Below, piece after piece: positions 1-9,318 of a stretch of 64,000 nucleotides of DNA. This DNA comes from Gliomastix tumulicola. Taxonomy: Eukaryota > Ascomycota > Sordariomycetes > Hypocreales > Bionectriaceae. Position 1 is the stretch's first letter. Every line of letters begins with the position of its first letter. The notes under the pieces were generated by a model. It worked only from the letters and a program-made list of their open reading frames with translations. It made no database searches and was not told where the DNA came from. Made by a program: the position numbers and the translations under genes. Where the stretch lies: positions 62,001 through 126,000 of the forward strand of contig BCHX01000007.1 in NCBI GenBank assembly GCA_001599755.1, read 5' to 3'.

Positions 1-1
1 C

Positions 2-836
2 GGTGCGAAAAAGATCATCTCCGCCTTGGACGATAAGGCTTGGCTATACCAAGATGATAATATCATCTTGATGGACTGGATCTACTACCACGAAGTAGCT
101 ACGGAGCTCAGTTTGCGGCACTGGGCAGATGCCGAGTCCGTAACCGGCCCCTGCAGAGCACCTTTGGCTAGGAGATCTCAAGGGCTAGTCGCCGATGTGT
201 CTGCAGTATGTCGATACAGAGTTCTTGGCCGCTCTTGGCGTGACAATTTTCTAATGCTCTTCATAGATCCGAAGCTATACAACGTGTCCCATGGATGCCC
301 TCGATCTTATTTGGAACGTATGCAACCGACAACCAGTATACAGTACCACAGACATGGAGCGGATGCAGGAGCTCAAGCGAAACCTTCAGCAGACTATCGG
401 AGAGACAGGTCCTTTCTATGACATTTCGGAAACTCCACCCACCAGGCATCAGATGATGTCGTATCTCTACACTTGCGCTGCACTAATCTACTACAATCGT
501 GCAGTAGCAAACATATCACCTTCCTCATTTGAGCACAAAAGGTTGGTGAGGGAGGGGATTCTCATCCTACATTACCTTGGTTCTTGCGAGAGCGCCTGGC
601 CCTTGTTTATCTTGGCTTGCGAAGCGAGCGTCGATGAGGAACGTCGGCAAATGTCAGACATTCTATCACAGACGGGACAAGAGTCACTGCATCGGGTGAA
701 TCATGTCCCGCTGATTCGGAGCATGGTGGAAGCAGTGTGGAATCAGAACGATCTCAATGCTGGCAGCGACGTCAGTTATGTCGAGACGCTTCATGCTGTC
801 TTTTCATCTGCACCATCCTTGCCTCTCTTTGCATGA
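2..836 (+). CDS. Zn2Cys6 transcription factor, C-terminal part (5' cut by window edge)
   Basis: The reading frame enters from the left edge and continues across one 61-base intron (206-266, GTATGT donor, CTAAT branch, CATAG acceptor) to a TGA at 834-836. The visible 257 or so residues are the helical C-terminal region of a fungal regulator of the Fungal_trans_2 type: stretches such as LYTCAALIYYNRAV, GSCESAWPLFILACEA and the closing EAVWNQNDLNAGSDVSYVE match the usual C-terminal pattern of this family. The DNA-binding Cys6 cluster would lie upstream of the window. Target genes cannot be inferred; the next gene, an NmrA-like protein, runs toward it on the other strand. The family is a confident call and the exon join is fairly sure. 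Confidence 0.75.
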
Positions 837-946
837 GTCTCGATTCCGACTGCATTACTTAGATGATTCTAATTCCATATCAAGGTAGCCTGACAAGTAG
901 TCTAACAGGACTTCACGGGATTTTCACCCAAGTGTTCCTCCGCCGC
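837..946. other. Short convergent intergenic gap
   Basis: About 110 bases between two convergent genes. I see no further feature here. Confidence 0.6.
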
Positions 947-1888
947 TCAGGCAACCCCAATCTTCTTCAGGCCGTCACGGACCAACTGTTCGATGCTCTT
1001 CCGCTTCACATCCAAGAATCCATCGCCATCAAAACCCAAGCCATCTTCGAGGTCCCCTGCACCGCCACCGCCGAAAGCAGCAACCTGGATGGTGGCAAGA
1101 ATGGCCGGAAAGGTCTGGCCATCCGCGAAGAGCCTATCACGCCGCTCAATCAGATCCGGCGTCGTGATGGGAACCCTCTCAAACTCGCGTCCCGTGATCT
1201 TCTCGTAACAGCTTATGATCTCGTTGACGGTTGTGCGGACCTCGCTGACGTGAATGCGCTTGTTCTTCGTCTTCTCCTCGTCCATTTTGAGGGCAGCCAC
1301 GAGACAGCCGGCGATGAAAGGCAAAGAGCTGCCAGTGAAGGGGTGATCGCCACCGTCAAGGACCGTCACCTTGCTGTTCTTCGGCTCGAATAGGGCAAAC
1401 GATCCCTCAACCCACTCGTCAATGAAAGCCGAGGGAATAATGGTGGTGAAGCTCGTCGGGCCACCCTTGTTGGCAAGATCCACGAATTCCTTTGCCAGAG
1501 GCACCACCGCAAGGCTATCCGGCCATGGCTTATCGAGTAGCGATTGGGCAACTGGGTGCAGTACCTCTAGCGAGTACTCGGAAGGGAAGATGCGCCGAAC
1601 TCCCGCCTCCTGGGCAGCTGCGAGTAGCTGTCTGTCGACGATTCTGCTGATTCCGCCGTTGACGAGAGACACGACAGCGTCGGCGCCTGCGAGCAAGCGT
1701 ACAAGCTCAGCATGCTCGCTGTAGTCGACCTGGACTACTTTAGCACCCGGGAAAGATGGCGGAGTGTTGGAAGTCTTCCGTGTAAGGATGGTGACTTCGA
1801 ACTTCGGTTGGGTTGAGCTCAGAATTGCGGGAATGGCAAGTTTGGCAAGGCCGCCAGTGCCAGCCACGACAAGTCTCGTGAAAGGCAT
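947..1888 (-). CDS. NmrA-like / isoflavone reductase-like NAD(P)-binding protein
   Basis: Single-exon gene of 313 residues starting at ATG 1886-1888. The N-terminus has the Rossmann start VVAGTGGLAKLAIPAIL (residues 7-23), a TRK segment suited to NADP phosphate binding, and QVDYSEHAELVRLLAGADAVVS typical of atypical SDRs of the NmrA/PCBER group. The middle segment IFPSEYSLEVLHP followed by VVPLAKEFVDLA carries the usual lysine of that group. Known relatives are either phenylpropanoid or isoflavonoid reductases or redox-sensing regulators that bind NADP without catalysis, and the sequence does not decide between these. It is cytosolic, with no signal peptide or membrane segment. The long G/D-rich stretch near the C-terminus (FGGGGAGDLEDGLGFDGDGF) is unusual. 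Confidence 0.85.
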   Translation of the reverse strand: MPFTRLVVAGTGGLAKLAIPAILSSTQPKFEVTILTRKTSNTPPSFPGAKVVQVDYSEHAELVRLLAGADAVVSLVNGGISRIVDRQLLAAAQEAGVRRIFPSEYSLEVLHPVAQSLLDKPWPDSLAVVPLAKEFVDLANKGGPTSFTTIIPSAFIDEWVEGSFALFEPKNSKVTVLDGGDHPFTGSSLPFIAGCLVAALKMDEEKTKNKRIHVSEVRTTVNEIISCYEKITGREFERVPITTPDLIERRDRLFADGQTFPAILATIQVAAFGGGGAGDLEDGLGFDGDGFLDVKRKSIEQLVRDGLKKIGVA

Positions 1889-2718
1889 TTTGACTGAATT
1901 CTACTTGGAGTAGGTGAAAAGGATTTTGCTAGTGGACGAGAAGTGTTCTTTTAAGCGATGAAGATTCTGGGTTGGTGAATGTATTTTGAAGCGATTTCGT
2001 CGAGCCTTTGTATTCTTGCTTGGACCTGAAATATTCGTCTTTCTTCCATATCCCTACAATGGAATATTCCACAAGCACTCGTGGTGAAGGGTATCAAGGG
2101 CCACCTGATCACCTTGCCTAATGCCGTTAGTTATTCGGGAATACTTGCTGACACTTACATACGTGGGATCAAAGGCAGGCCACTAAAAATATGTGGCTAG
2201 TTGGTTGGCAGAACCACCCTCGGCTTTCCCAGTGGCACTGATTACTCAATCTTGGCAACTAATGCCGACCAGAACCAAGTATAAGGCCTCAATGCCTACG
2301 TAGTCACATTCGATGAGAAACCATGCCACACTTGACCAAACATCAGCAAGTATTCCCGAAAGTTCCCTCCTAAGGCATGCTTTGCTATGCACAGCACGAG
2401 ATTCTGATTAATCATTCATTTATTCATCTCGCCAACGGAGGACATGTTCTCTGACGCTCTGCTCAACAGTCTGCTTGCGCTGACAAATGGGTCTAGCTGA
2501 AACTCGGCCGCGGATTCTGTGCATCAGCATGTGTCGTTGGTTCGCCCATAGTCGCCTTACAACGCCAATGACGACCTGATCCAAGTATTTGGCTTTATAA
2601 AGCAGTCAGAAGACGTCGTGTTTAGGGGACTTACGCATGACTTCTTCCCGATTCAAAAGCACGACCAAGTACGGAATATCCCCAAGCAGCTGATCCTTAG
2701 CCGATCCAATATCAAATC
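1889..2718. other. Divergent intergenic region with a spaced inverted repeat
   Basis: 830 bases between the NmrA-like gene and the SDR, serving as promoter for both. The only clear structure is an 18-bp perfect inverted repeat (listed separately). No ORF looks coding. Confidence 0.6.
2134..2360. repeat. 18-bp inverted repeat, 191-base spacer
   Basis: TTCGGGAATACTTGCTGA at 2134-2151 recurs as its exact reverse complement at 2343-2360. Outside the arms, TGCCTAA near 2116 and TAAGGCA near 2371 add partial inverted similarity. Inside, GGCCAC and GTGGCT flank an AT-rich loop near 2178-2198. The overall foldback of roughly 250 bases resembles a degenerate MITE, but no target-site duplication is obvious. 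Confidence 0.55.
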
Positions 2719-3539
2719 ATGGCCGCCAAGTCCCCCGTTGTTCTCATTCTCGGCGCAGGCTCCAATATCGGCCAGGCCATCGCCCGCACCTTCGCCTCCA
2801 AGGGTTACAAGGTCGCTCTTGCTGCCCGCTCACTGAAGGAGGCCGACAGCACCGACAACCAGCTGAACATCCCAAGCGACTTCTCCAAGACGGACGACGT
2901 CGTCAATGCCTTTACCAAGGTGAAGAAGGCGTTTGGTATCCCCAGTGTCGTCATCTACAATGGTAAGCACTCATCCCCAACACAACAATGCCGTCTCTGG
3001 CTGACTGGGGACACTTCGCAGTCAGCGCCGGAAAGTTCACCCCGGCCGATGACCCCTTTGCCCTCTCCCTGAACGACTTCAGGAACGACACGACCATCAA
3101 CATCCATAGTGCGTTTGTCGCCGCGCAGCAGGCCGTCTCGGGCTTTGCAGAGCTTCCGGCATCGGCCGCGCGCACCTTCATCTACACCGGCAATGTCCTG
3201 AACGTTGCCATTCTCCCGGGATTTATCGCCGCGGGCATCGGCAAGTCGGGCGCCGCTCACATGATCTGGGCGGCCTCTGAGGCGTACAAAGACCGTGGAT
3301 ACAAGTAAGCCGTTGATCCGACTCGGTAACTTTTGCCTGGGAGACTAACGCCGTGAAGATTCTACTATGCCGATGAACGGAAGCCAGATGGACAGCCCAA
3401 ATACCGCGTCGACGCTGATGCACACGCGGATCTCTACTGGGAGCTGGCCCAGACCAAGACGCAGGGCCCGTGGATGCAGACATTCGTCCAGGGTGTGGGA
3501 TATGAGAAGTTCGACACCATCTATACTCCTCTCACTTGA
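2719..3539 (+). CDS. Short-chain dehydrogenase/reductase-like protein
   Basis: Three exons, 2719-2962, 3022-3304 and 3359-3539, give 235 residues. Both introns are canonical: GTAAGC...CGCAG, and GTAAGC with a CTAAC branch and ...TGAAG. The Rossmann motif LGAGSNIGQAIA (residues 10-21) and the following AARSLKE identify a classical SDR that probably uses NADP. The segment NVSAGKF replaces the usual NNAG. Around residues 150-165 the sequence reads GFIAAGIGKSGAAHMIW: the lysine is present, but the position four residues before it, normally the catalytic tyrosine, is alanine. The fold is clear while the chemistry is uncertain. The start is the first ATG after the upstream stop, just before the Rossmann strand. 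Confidence 0.85.
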
Positions 3540-4182
3540 AGACTCTCTGGTGTCGACGGATGACGTGTCCGCTTCGGGCAGGTCGACAATTTGATCGTCT
3601 TGGATCCTCTGTATTTTTTAATGCATTAGAGGAACCCATAGCTCCTGAATCTTTAACTCCAACTTGTTTATACTATCGCGGCTATCGCGGCTGCCGGGGT
3701 AGTTGCTGTAGTACATGTAACCATGCTCTCCTTGAGGATGATCTCATTATAGATCTTAAATGATATCTATGCTTCTGAAACTGTCATCCAGGTAATAACA
3801 CATTTAACGCTATCGCCACGCCGGCGCAGAAAAGATGGTGAGATGCGGCGAGCAGGTGTCGTTCTCGAGTGGCCAGGGCGACCGACAAACTCGCTGCTGT
3901 TCTGACCTCGACACCCTGGTTGAAAACTACGTCATGGTAGGCACCGTCACTTACTCCAGTGGGCGGTGAATGAGGGTATATGCCGCTTCCGCGGATGTAG
4001 CGGCTGCCACGGCGTTTGGTTTGGATTATTAACGAAGATCGTTTCCGATCCTTTGCCCAATATAGAATCAGGCGACTAATGCGAGAGCGTATAAAAGCCC
4101 TGGTCTTTCCCGAAACCACACTCGGTTCTTTTCTCAAGCGCATCAATATACCGATTCCCCTGTTTTGAATCCATACGGCAGA
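3540..4182. other. Intergenic region with TATA box for the next gene
   Basis: Carries a short direct duplication CTATCGCGG near 3674-3692 and a TATAAAA box at 4090-4096, about 90 bases before the start of the downstream reductase. Nothing else is evident. Confidence 0.5.
4090..4096 (+). promoter_or_regulatory. TATA box of the extended-SDR reductase gene
   Basis: TATAAAA at 4090-4096 lies 87 bases before ATG 4183, a normal distance for a fungal core promoter. Confidence 0.5.
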
Positions 4183-5418
4183 ATGCTCACTGATCAACTG
4201 GCAATACCGAAAGGATCTCGTATCCTCGTCACCGGAGCGAACAGCTATCTTGGCTCTAACATTATTGATCTTCTGTTAGAACTTGGATACAACGTTCGCG
4301 GAACCGTTCGCGGGGAAAAGCCATGGCTTGACAGGCTGTTTGAGGAGAAGTTTGGAAAAGGCCGGTTTGAGACCTTGGTGACACCCTCGCTGGAAGAGCC
4401 AGGTGCTTTCGATCACTCATTGACGGATGTGGCTGGCGTCGTGCACGTGGTGAGTTTTTTCATCACAAGCCAAATTTCAACACAGAGCCTAAAGTATCTA
4501 GGCATCGGACGTGAGCTTCAACCCAGACCCGACGGTTGTTATTCCTCCCGTGGTGGCTGCAACCATGAATGCGCTACAGACAGCTTCCAAGTACCCATCA
4601 GTGAAACGGTTTGTCTTGACTTCTTCGTCGAGTGCTACATTGACACCACCCGCATATGAAAAGCTTGTGGTAACCGAAGGTATGTGTAGAAGATTTGATA
4701 TGTCAGAGCCTACTAGTAGGTCTTGTCGCTGATCTGATCTTTAGACACCTGGAACGACGCGGCTGTTGCAGCAGCTTGGAGCACGCATACTCCTCCGGAT
4801 CCCGTCACTGTTTATGCAGCATCCAAGACGGAGGGCGAGCGCGCAGCTTGGAAATGGGTCAAGGAGAACCAGCCAGGCTTTGTTTTCAACACGGTTCTGC
4901 CGAATTGGCTCGTAAACACCCTCCTACTCCGCACTTGACGGAAAATCCTGACGTCAAAGAACAATAGCTTGGAAGAATTCTTGCTCCTGAGATCCCAGGG
5001 TCTAGTATGGGCTGGGTACGAAAGCTTGCGGAGGGAGATGATGGGGTCATGCAAATGCCGCCTCGTAAGTTGGCCTCTATAGTTGAATCTCAGCAGTGCT
5101 AATACAGTGTCACTAGAGTGGTATGTCGATGTGCAGGACACGGCTCGACTGCATGTAATTGCTTTGTTGGCTCCTGCTATACAAGACGAGCGCATTTTTG
5201 CATTCGCAGCGCCCTTCAACTGGACCGAGGTAGTTGCAGCTTTGCGGAAGCTCCGTCCGCAGCGGAAGATCCCAGACTCGCCTGAGAATGAAGGTCGAGA
5301 CCTGGCAGACATCAAGCCGTCAAAGAGAGCGGAGAGTTTGCTCAAGGAATACTTTGGCAAATCAGGATGGACGGCGTTGGAGGATTCTCTAGCAGATGGG
5401 ATTTTAGCTGTTGAATAA
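4183..5418 (+). CDS. NAD(P)-dependent ketoreductase of the Gre2 / dihydroflavonol-4-reductase-like extended SDR family
   Basis: Five exons (4183-4449, 4502-4679, 4745-4911, 4968-5064, 5108-5418) give 339 residues. All four introns have GT...AG ends and keep frame; the last is only 43 bases. The Rossmann motif VTGANSYLGSNI (residues 16-27), the substrate-binding FVLTSSSSA and the catalytic YAASKTEGE (YxxxK) are all intact. The segment YVDVQDTARLHV is the family signature near the substrate pocket. Such enzymes reduce aldehydes and ketones (methylglyoxal, diketones, aromatic carbonyls) with NADPH in the cytosol. The start was taken at ATG 4183 because no ATG lies upstream in frame. The next gene ends convergently 315 bases away. 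Confidence 0.88.
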
Positions 5419-5733
5419 TATGCAGCTGTGTTGATATTTTTGTGACTTCCGCCGCTCCACACGCGGGCGAAATAAGAGTCTCTCGATATTTATGCGCCAC
5501 GACTCAGCCTCTGGCCTGATGTTCGCCCACGACCCCTTTTCTCGGGAATCTACAGTGCTGATGCGAGTTAGAGCGGGATCACCGAGACAAAAGCCCCATC
5601 CTACGTAGATAGCGCAGATTTAGTGTGTGTGGGGAACCGAAACCGAGACCGAAACGCCGCCGTGATGGTGGACACGATTTATGAGGAGAGATGATGCTGA
5701 TCCATGCAGATTGCAAGCTTTTAATTCATTCGT
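5419..5733. other. Convergent intergenic gap with a CGAAACCGAG copy
   Basis: 315 bases between two convergent gene ends. It carries one CGAAACCGAG at 5638-5647 within a CCGAAACCGAGACCGAAAC stretch. The same 10-mer forms an inverted pair in the promoter of the neighbouring regulator gene. Confidence 0.5.
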
Positions 5734-6903
5734 TCAGTCTTCATTGAGCACTCGGAAGGGCCAAGCCATCGCATCGGTCCAGAACGCGCCGAGGTGCGAC
5801 GCAATCAGACGCACTAAGCTCGACCCCGTATTCCCAAAGACCCAGAAGCTTCGCTGTCTGTGCAAGACGGCCGCATAGTACGCTAGCACGACGATCGCTT
5901 CAGGTCGGCACCGGTAGAGGGCGTCTATGTACTCGTCCGAGATGATGAGCGGCCAAGCCATGACCGCGTGGAGGCCTACGTCAGGCCGCGTGGGCTCCCG
6001 TCCGGCCATGTCCACGATGCGCTGCACCCAGTTCAATGCTTCCAAGCAAATGCCGACAGAGGCGGCGCTCCCAATCTCAGAATTCGAAGCGAAGAAATCG
6101 TGGAGGTCCCGAGTGTCTGTGCCCTTGGCAGTTTTCTCGATCTCCAAGAACCGATCTGACATGTAGAGAAGAGGCTTCAGCTCGGATTCCTGAAGCTTCG
6201 GCCAGTACTTGTTTGTAACGGCCCGCACGCCGCGGTGAAGACGAGCGTAGCTGACGAAGGCACTGACAAAGCTGCCGAGCCCCTGGTCCTGTTTGATGAG
6301 GGTATCGCGGAGGACGTGAATGCCCAGCAACGTGGCAAACAGAAACGAGGGGGTGTAGTTGTCCTCCGAGACGCCCTCCTTGGCATCATTGAACAGCGAC
6401 AGAGCCCTAGTCTGCAGCTCGGTAGCGTGGTGGTGGTAGAATGACCGTCTGTCGGGCTGCTGGACTTGGGTGGACAGATGGAGGGCGGAGAGGGCAAGCA
6501 GCTGATTGAGGAGGAATGGTGAAGCGAATGCAGACTCCACGGCGAGGTCCAAGATTGGCTGCGCCGCGCATTCAAGCACCATGAAGCGACTGAACTGCGT
6601 CTCTGCGTGGTGGAGCAGCACCATGTGTATCTCCGAGAAGGGGGACCGGGTACTGGTGCCGCCCTCGTCGCTCCAAGTGTTGGAGTTGGTGCTGCTCTTG
6701 GGTGTACTCGCATCCTCCGGTCGTGGGTCCAGAATCTTCAAGGGTCGACTGTACGCACAGGGACGGTTGCGAGTCGCACAGTTGGAGCAGACGGGGCGGC
6801 GCTCATCGCACTTGACTCGTCGCTGCTTGCAGACTAAGCAGCCATTCCGGGATTTGCGGTGCGGGCGACGGGGCTCGTGATTATCGGGTTTTGATCCGGA
6901 CAT
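5734..6903 (-). CDS. Zn2Cys6 transcription factor, Upc2-like
   Basis: Single-exon gene of about 389 residues from ATG 6901-6903 (MSGSKPD...). An in-frame extension upstream lacks support. The DNA-binding domain is CLVCKQRRVKCDERRPVC followed by SNCATRNRPCAY (residues about 22-51), six cysteines in CX2CX6CX5-6CX2CX6C spacing, preceded by the basic HRKSRNG typical of the Upc2/sterol-uptake-control group. The rest is the helical DUF3468-type effector region (HHAETQFSRFMVLE, NQLLALSALHLS, LFNDAKEGVS). Family members bind CGG- or TCG-containing sites and act in the nucleus; Upc2 itself senses sterol. It is divergent from the RTA1-like gene, and the shared promoter has a 10-bp inverted repeat that could be its operator (inference). 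Confidence 0.88.
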   Translation of the reverse strand: MSGSKPDNHEPRRPHRKSRNGCLVCKQRRVKCDERRPVCSNCATRNRPCAYSRPLKILDPRPEDASTPKSSTNSNTWSDEGGTSTRSPFSEIHMVLLHHAETQFSRFMVLECAAQPILDLAVESAFASPFLLNQLLALSALHLSTQVQQPDRRSFYHHHATELQTRALSLFNDAKEGVSEDNYTPSFLFATLLGIHVLRDTLIKQDQGLGSFVSAFVSYARLHRGVRAVTNKYWPKLQESELKPLLYMSDRFLEIEKTAKGTDTRDLHDFFASNSEIGSAASVGICLEALNWVQRIVDMAGREPTRPDVGLHAVMAWPLIISDEYIDALYRCRPEAIVVLAYYAAVLHRQRSFWVFGNTGSSLVRLIASHLGAFWTDAMAWPFRVLNED

Positions 6904-7420
6904 TCGGTCGTCTTCGCTTACTCTGCGTGGCGCAGAAATGAGATGTGAGGAGGAGTGTATGGGTATGAAAGAGGAATGGGATTGCAGCTCGGGTTCTAAA
7001 CGAACAGAGGGAGGGCACGGCATTATATTGCCGAATTGCACAGCAAGCCGCCAGTTCATGATTGACCAATCAGACGACTAAAGCAGACGATGTGGACCAG
7101 CTCGGTTTCGCTTTCGAGTCGTGTAAACGAAACCGAGGAGGGAATACGGCGGGCGATGCTGCACAAGTCAGGGCAGAGCACCACTAATATTTCTTTCAGA
7201 CACGGAACGTGGGGGAGCCCCAGTGATAACAGCAGAAACAGGGTCGCAATTCGAACCGGCATATGAACGTCGTGATCGCCTGCCATGTTCCAAAGATTTC
7301 CCCCGACTTGGTTCCCTTCCTCTTTTCTTCACTTCTCTCCTCTCTTGGCGCCCTCCAATTGCTTCCTACCCTCCGCCGCACCATCAAATCCGAAATCACA
7401 AGCATACGCCAACCCCCAAA
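6904..7420. other. Divergent promoter region between the Upc2-like regulator and the RTA1-like gene
   Basis: 517 bases. The notable element is the inverted repeat at 7101-7137, listed separately. A CT-rich stretch (about 7310-7380) lies just before the RTA1-like start, common in fungal promoters. Confidence 0.6.
7101..7137. promoter_or_regulatory. Candidate operator: CTCGGTTTCG / CGAAACCGAG inverted repeat
   Basis: CTCGGTTTCG at 7101-7110 and its exact reverse complement at 7128-7137 are separated by 17 bases. CGG/CCG triplets arranged as an inverted pair fit a dimeric Zn2Cys6 protein. A third copy of the 10-mer lies beyond the 3' end of the same regulator gene (5638-5647). Confidence 0.4.
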
Positions 7421-8323
7421 ATGGCCCAACTAAAGCCCTACAGGGGGGACTACTACCTCTGGCTTTACATCCCATCGACTCCAGCGGCCGCGGTATTCAC
7501 AGCCCTTTTTGCGCTCGTCACCGCGTACATCGGCTGGCGCATGTTCAGAACGCGCGCCTGGTTCTGTTCGGTGCTTATTGTCGGCGGATTCCGTATGTTT
7601 TCACCGACTCTCCTCGTCTGAGATAGTCCAACACTGACATTTTGGCATCCAGTGGAGATCGTGGGCTACGCTTCGAGGGCCGCCGCCAGGGACATAACCG
7701 ACGAACTTATTCCCTATGTCATCCAGAGCACCTTCATTCTCGTCGCACCTGCGCTCTTCGCCGCTTCCGTCTATATGGTCTTGGGGAGGGTGATTCGCAG
7801 TGTCGGCGGCGAGGCGCTGTCCGTCGTTCCGGTCAAGTGGCTCACCAAGATCTTTGTCGCGGGCGATGTCATCTCGTTCGTGGTACAGGCGAGTGGCGCG
7901 GGGATTATGGCCACGGCCGACTCGATGAAGACGGGCGAAAACATTATTCTGGGAGGCTTGTTCATCCAGATCATCATCTTCGGCATCTTCGCGGTCACGG
8001 CGGCGATATTCCACATGCGATTCCGGAGGCATCATGGCATAGAGCAAGCATCGCATCAAGGCGGCAGTTGGCAGAGGATGATGCTCATGCTATACGCCGT
8101 CAGCATCCTGATCATGGTGCGCTCCATATTCCGCGTCGTGGAGTATATCATGGGCCATGATGGGTACTTGCTAAGCAATGAGTGGACGTTATATGTCTTT
8201 GACGCGGCATTGATGTTTGCCGCCATGGTGATCTTTGCATGGCAGTTTCCGGGCCACTTGCAGCGCAAGAAGGTCGAGGAGTCTGCCACAGAGATGATGC
8301 CAACGGACGAGGAGAGCAAGTGA
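7421..8323 (+). CDS. RTA1-family seven-helix membrane protein (lipid-translocating exporter-like)
   Basis: Two exons, 7421-7592 and 7653-8323, separated by a 60-base GTATGT...CCAG intron, give 280 residues. Seven hydrophobic segments follow the RTA1/RSB1/RTM1 layout, starting with AAVFTALFALVTAYIGW. Typical family stretches are EIVGYASRAAARD, FILVAPALFAASVYMVLGRVI, KIFVAGDVISFVVQASGAGIM, VRSIFRVVEYIMGHDGYLLSNEW and ALMFAAMVIFAWQFPG; the tail is short and acidic. Family members sit in the plasma membrane and give resistance to toxic sterols or sphingoid bases, with transport inferred rather than proven. It is divergent from an Upc2-like regulator, which suggests joint control in lipid or sterol stress. 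Confidence 0.9.
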
Positions 8324-9318
8324 CGACTGAGTTTGGATATGGGATATGGGACTGGGACGACTTCAAGCAAGTGAAAGATTATCAAGTTTACAGACTAGAC
8401 ATGTACTTTATAGAGTTAATTATGGTTTATATTTGAGTAGTGAGCAGACCGCCCAAGCACTGATATATCCACCGAAGTAACGAAGAAACGGTAGAAGGCT
8501 TCGATGATTTATTGCTTCACTTTTGTTCAAGCAGAGGCACCAATTCTTATGCTTTCATCCCATATGGGCTGCTAACAGGATTGAAGAAAACTTCCGAATC
8601 CCATAACAACAAATCTCCGACAAAAGGCCAAGTCTCTTCAACGTGATTTCGGATGGCTGTCCCGGCAATGCTCGACCGAGAAAGTGACCTGTAGCAAAAG
8701 CTAAATATATCAAAGGTACTCCCGGCTTGGCAGTATGCAACTGAATCAAGATAGTGGCAAGCCGGGGCAGTGATAGCCGGGCCAAGATCTACTATTGAGT
8801 TGAGAACATGGGACCTGTCAGAGGCTCAGAGCCTCACTATTGCAAGCTCTGAACGAGCTACCATGGCTTGTCCCTAACGATAACATGCAGCCGCTAGCTC
8901 ACCGTAGTCTACTCCACACGGGCCAAGTTTCCCCTCTCGTAGTGGATTCAAACCATCAATGAGACTCGGTCGAGCCCTACGAGGCCGATACGAGGTGGAT
9001 CTTGATCTCGGGTTCGGGTTCGCTTGCTCGGCGCGACCTCAGACGACGCATGATACCGCTTCTTTTCTGCCAAGACCCCTTTCCCCCACCGCTAAAGCTT
9101 GGTCACAGACGGGATAAGATCCCAAGCTGGCGAGGCGCAGTTGAGGGCTGACGACCGTCTGTATTTGTGACAGGGGGTCCTTTTCAAACAACGAAATATA
9201 GCAGTGTGATGGAAGCAAGTATAATCCTTGAGACATCATCAAAGCTCATTCTCTTTTTAGTCCGACCTGCATCTACGCTCCAACTCTGAATGCTGAGCAA
9301 GATATCCTGGATCAAGAG
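8324..9318. other. Intergenic region, no gene seen
   Basis: 995 bases upstream of the glucosyltransferase. I see short G/T-rich runs (GGGTTCGGGTTCG near 9010) but no convincing ORF, RNA gene or repeat. Confidence 0.5.

Noticed and set aside
863..1393. 176-codon open frame on the plus strand
   Set aside because: Lies almost wholly antisense to the NmrA-like gene; composition is not protein-like.
9039..9242. Minus-strand open frame in the 8.3-9.3 kb gap
   Set aside because: Short, no family resemblance, and no splice partners found.
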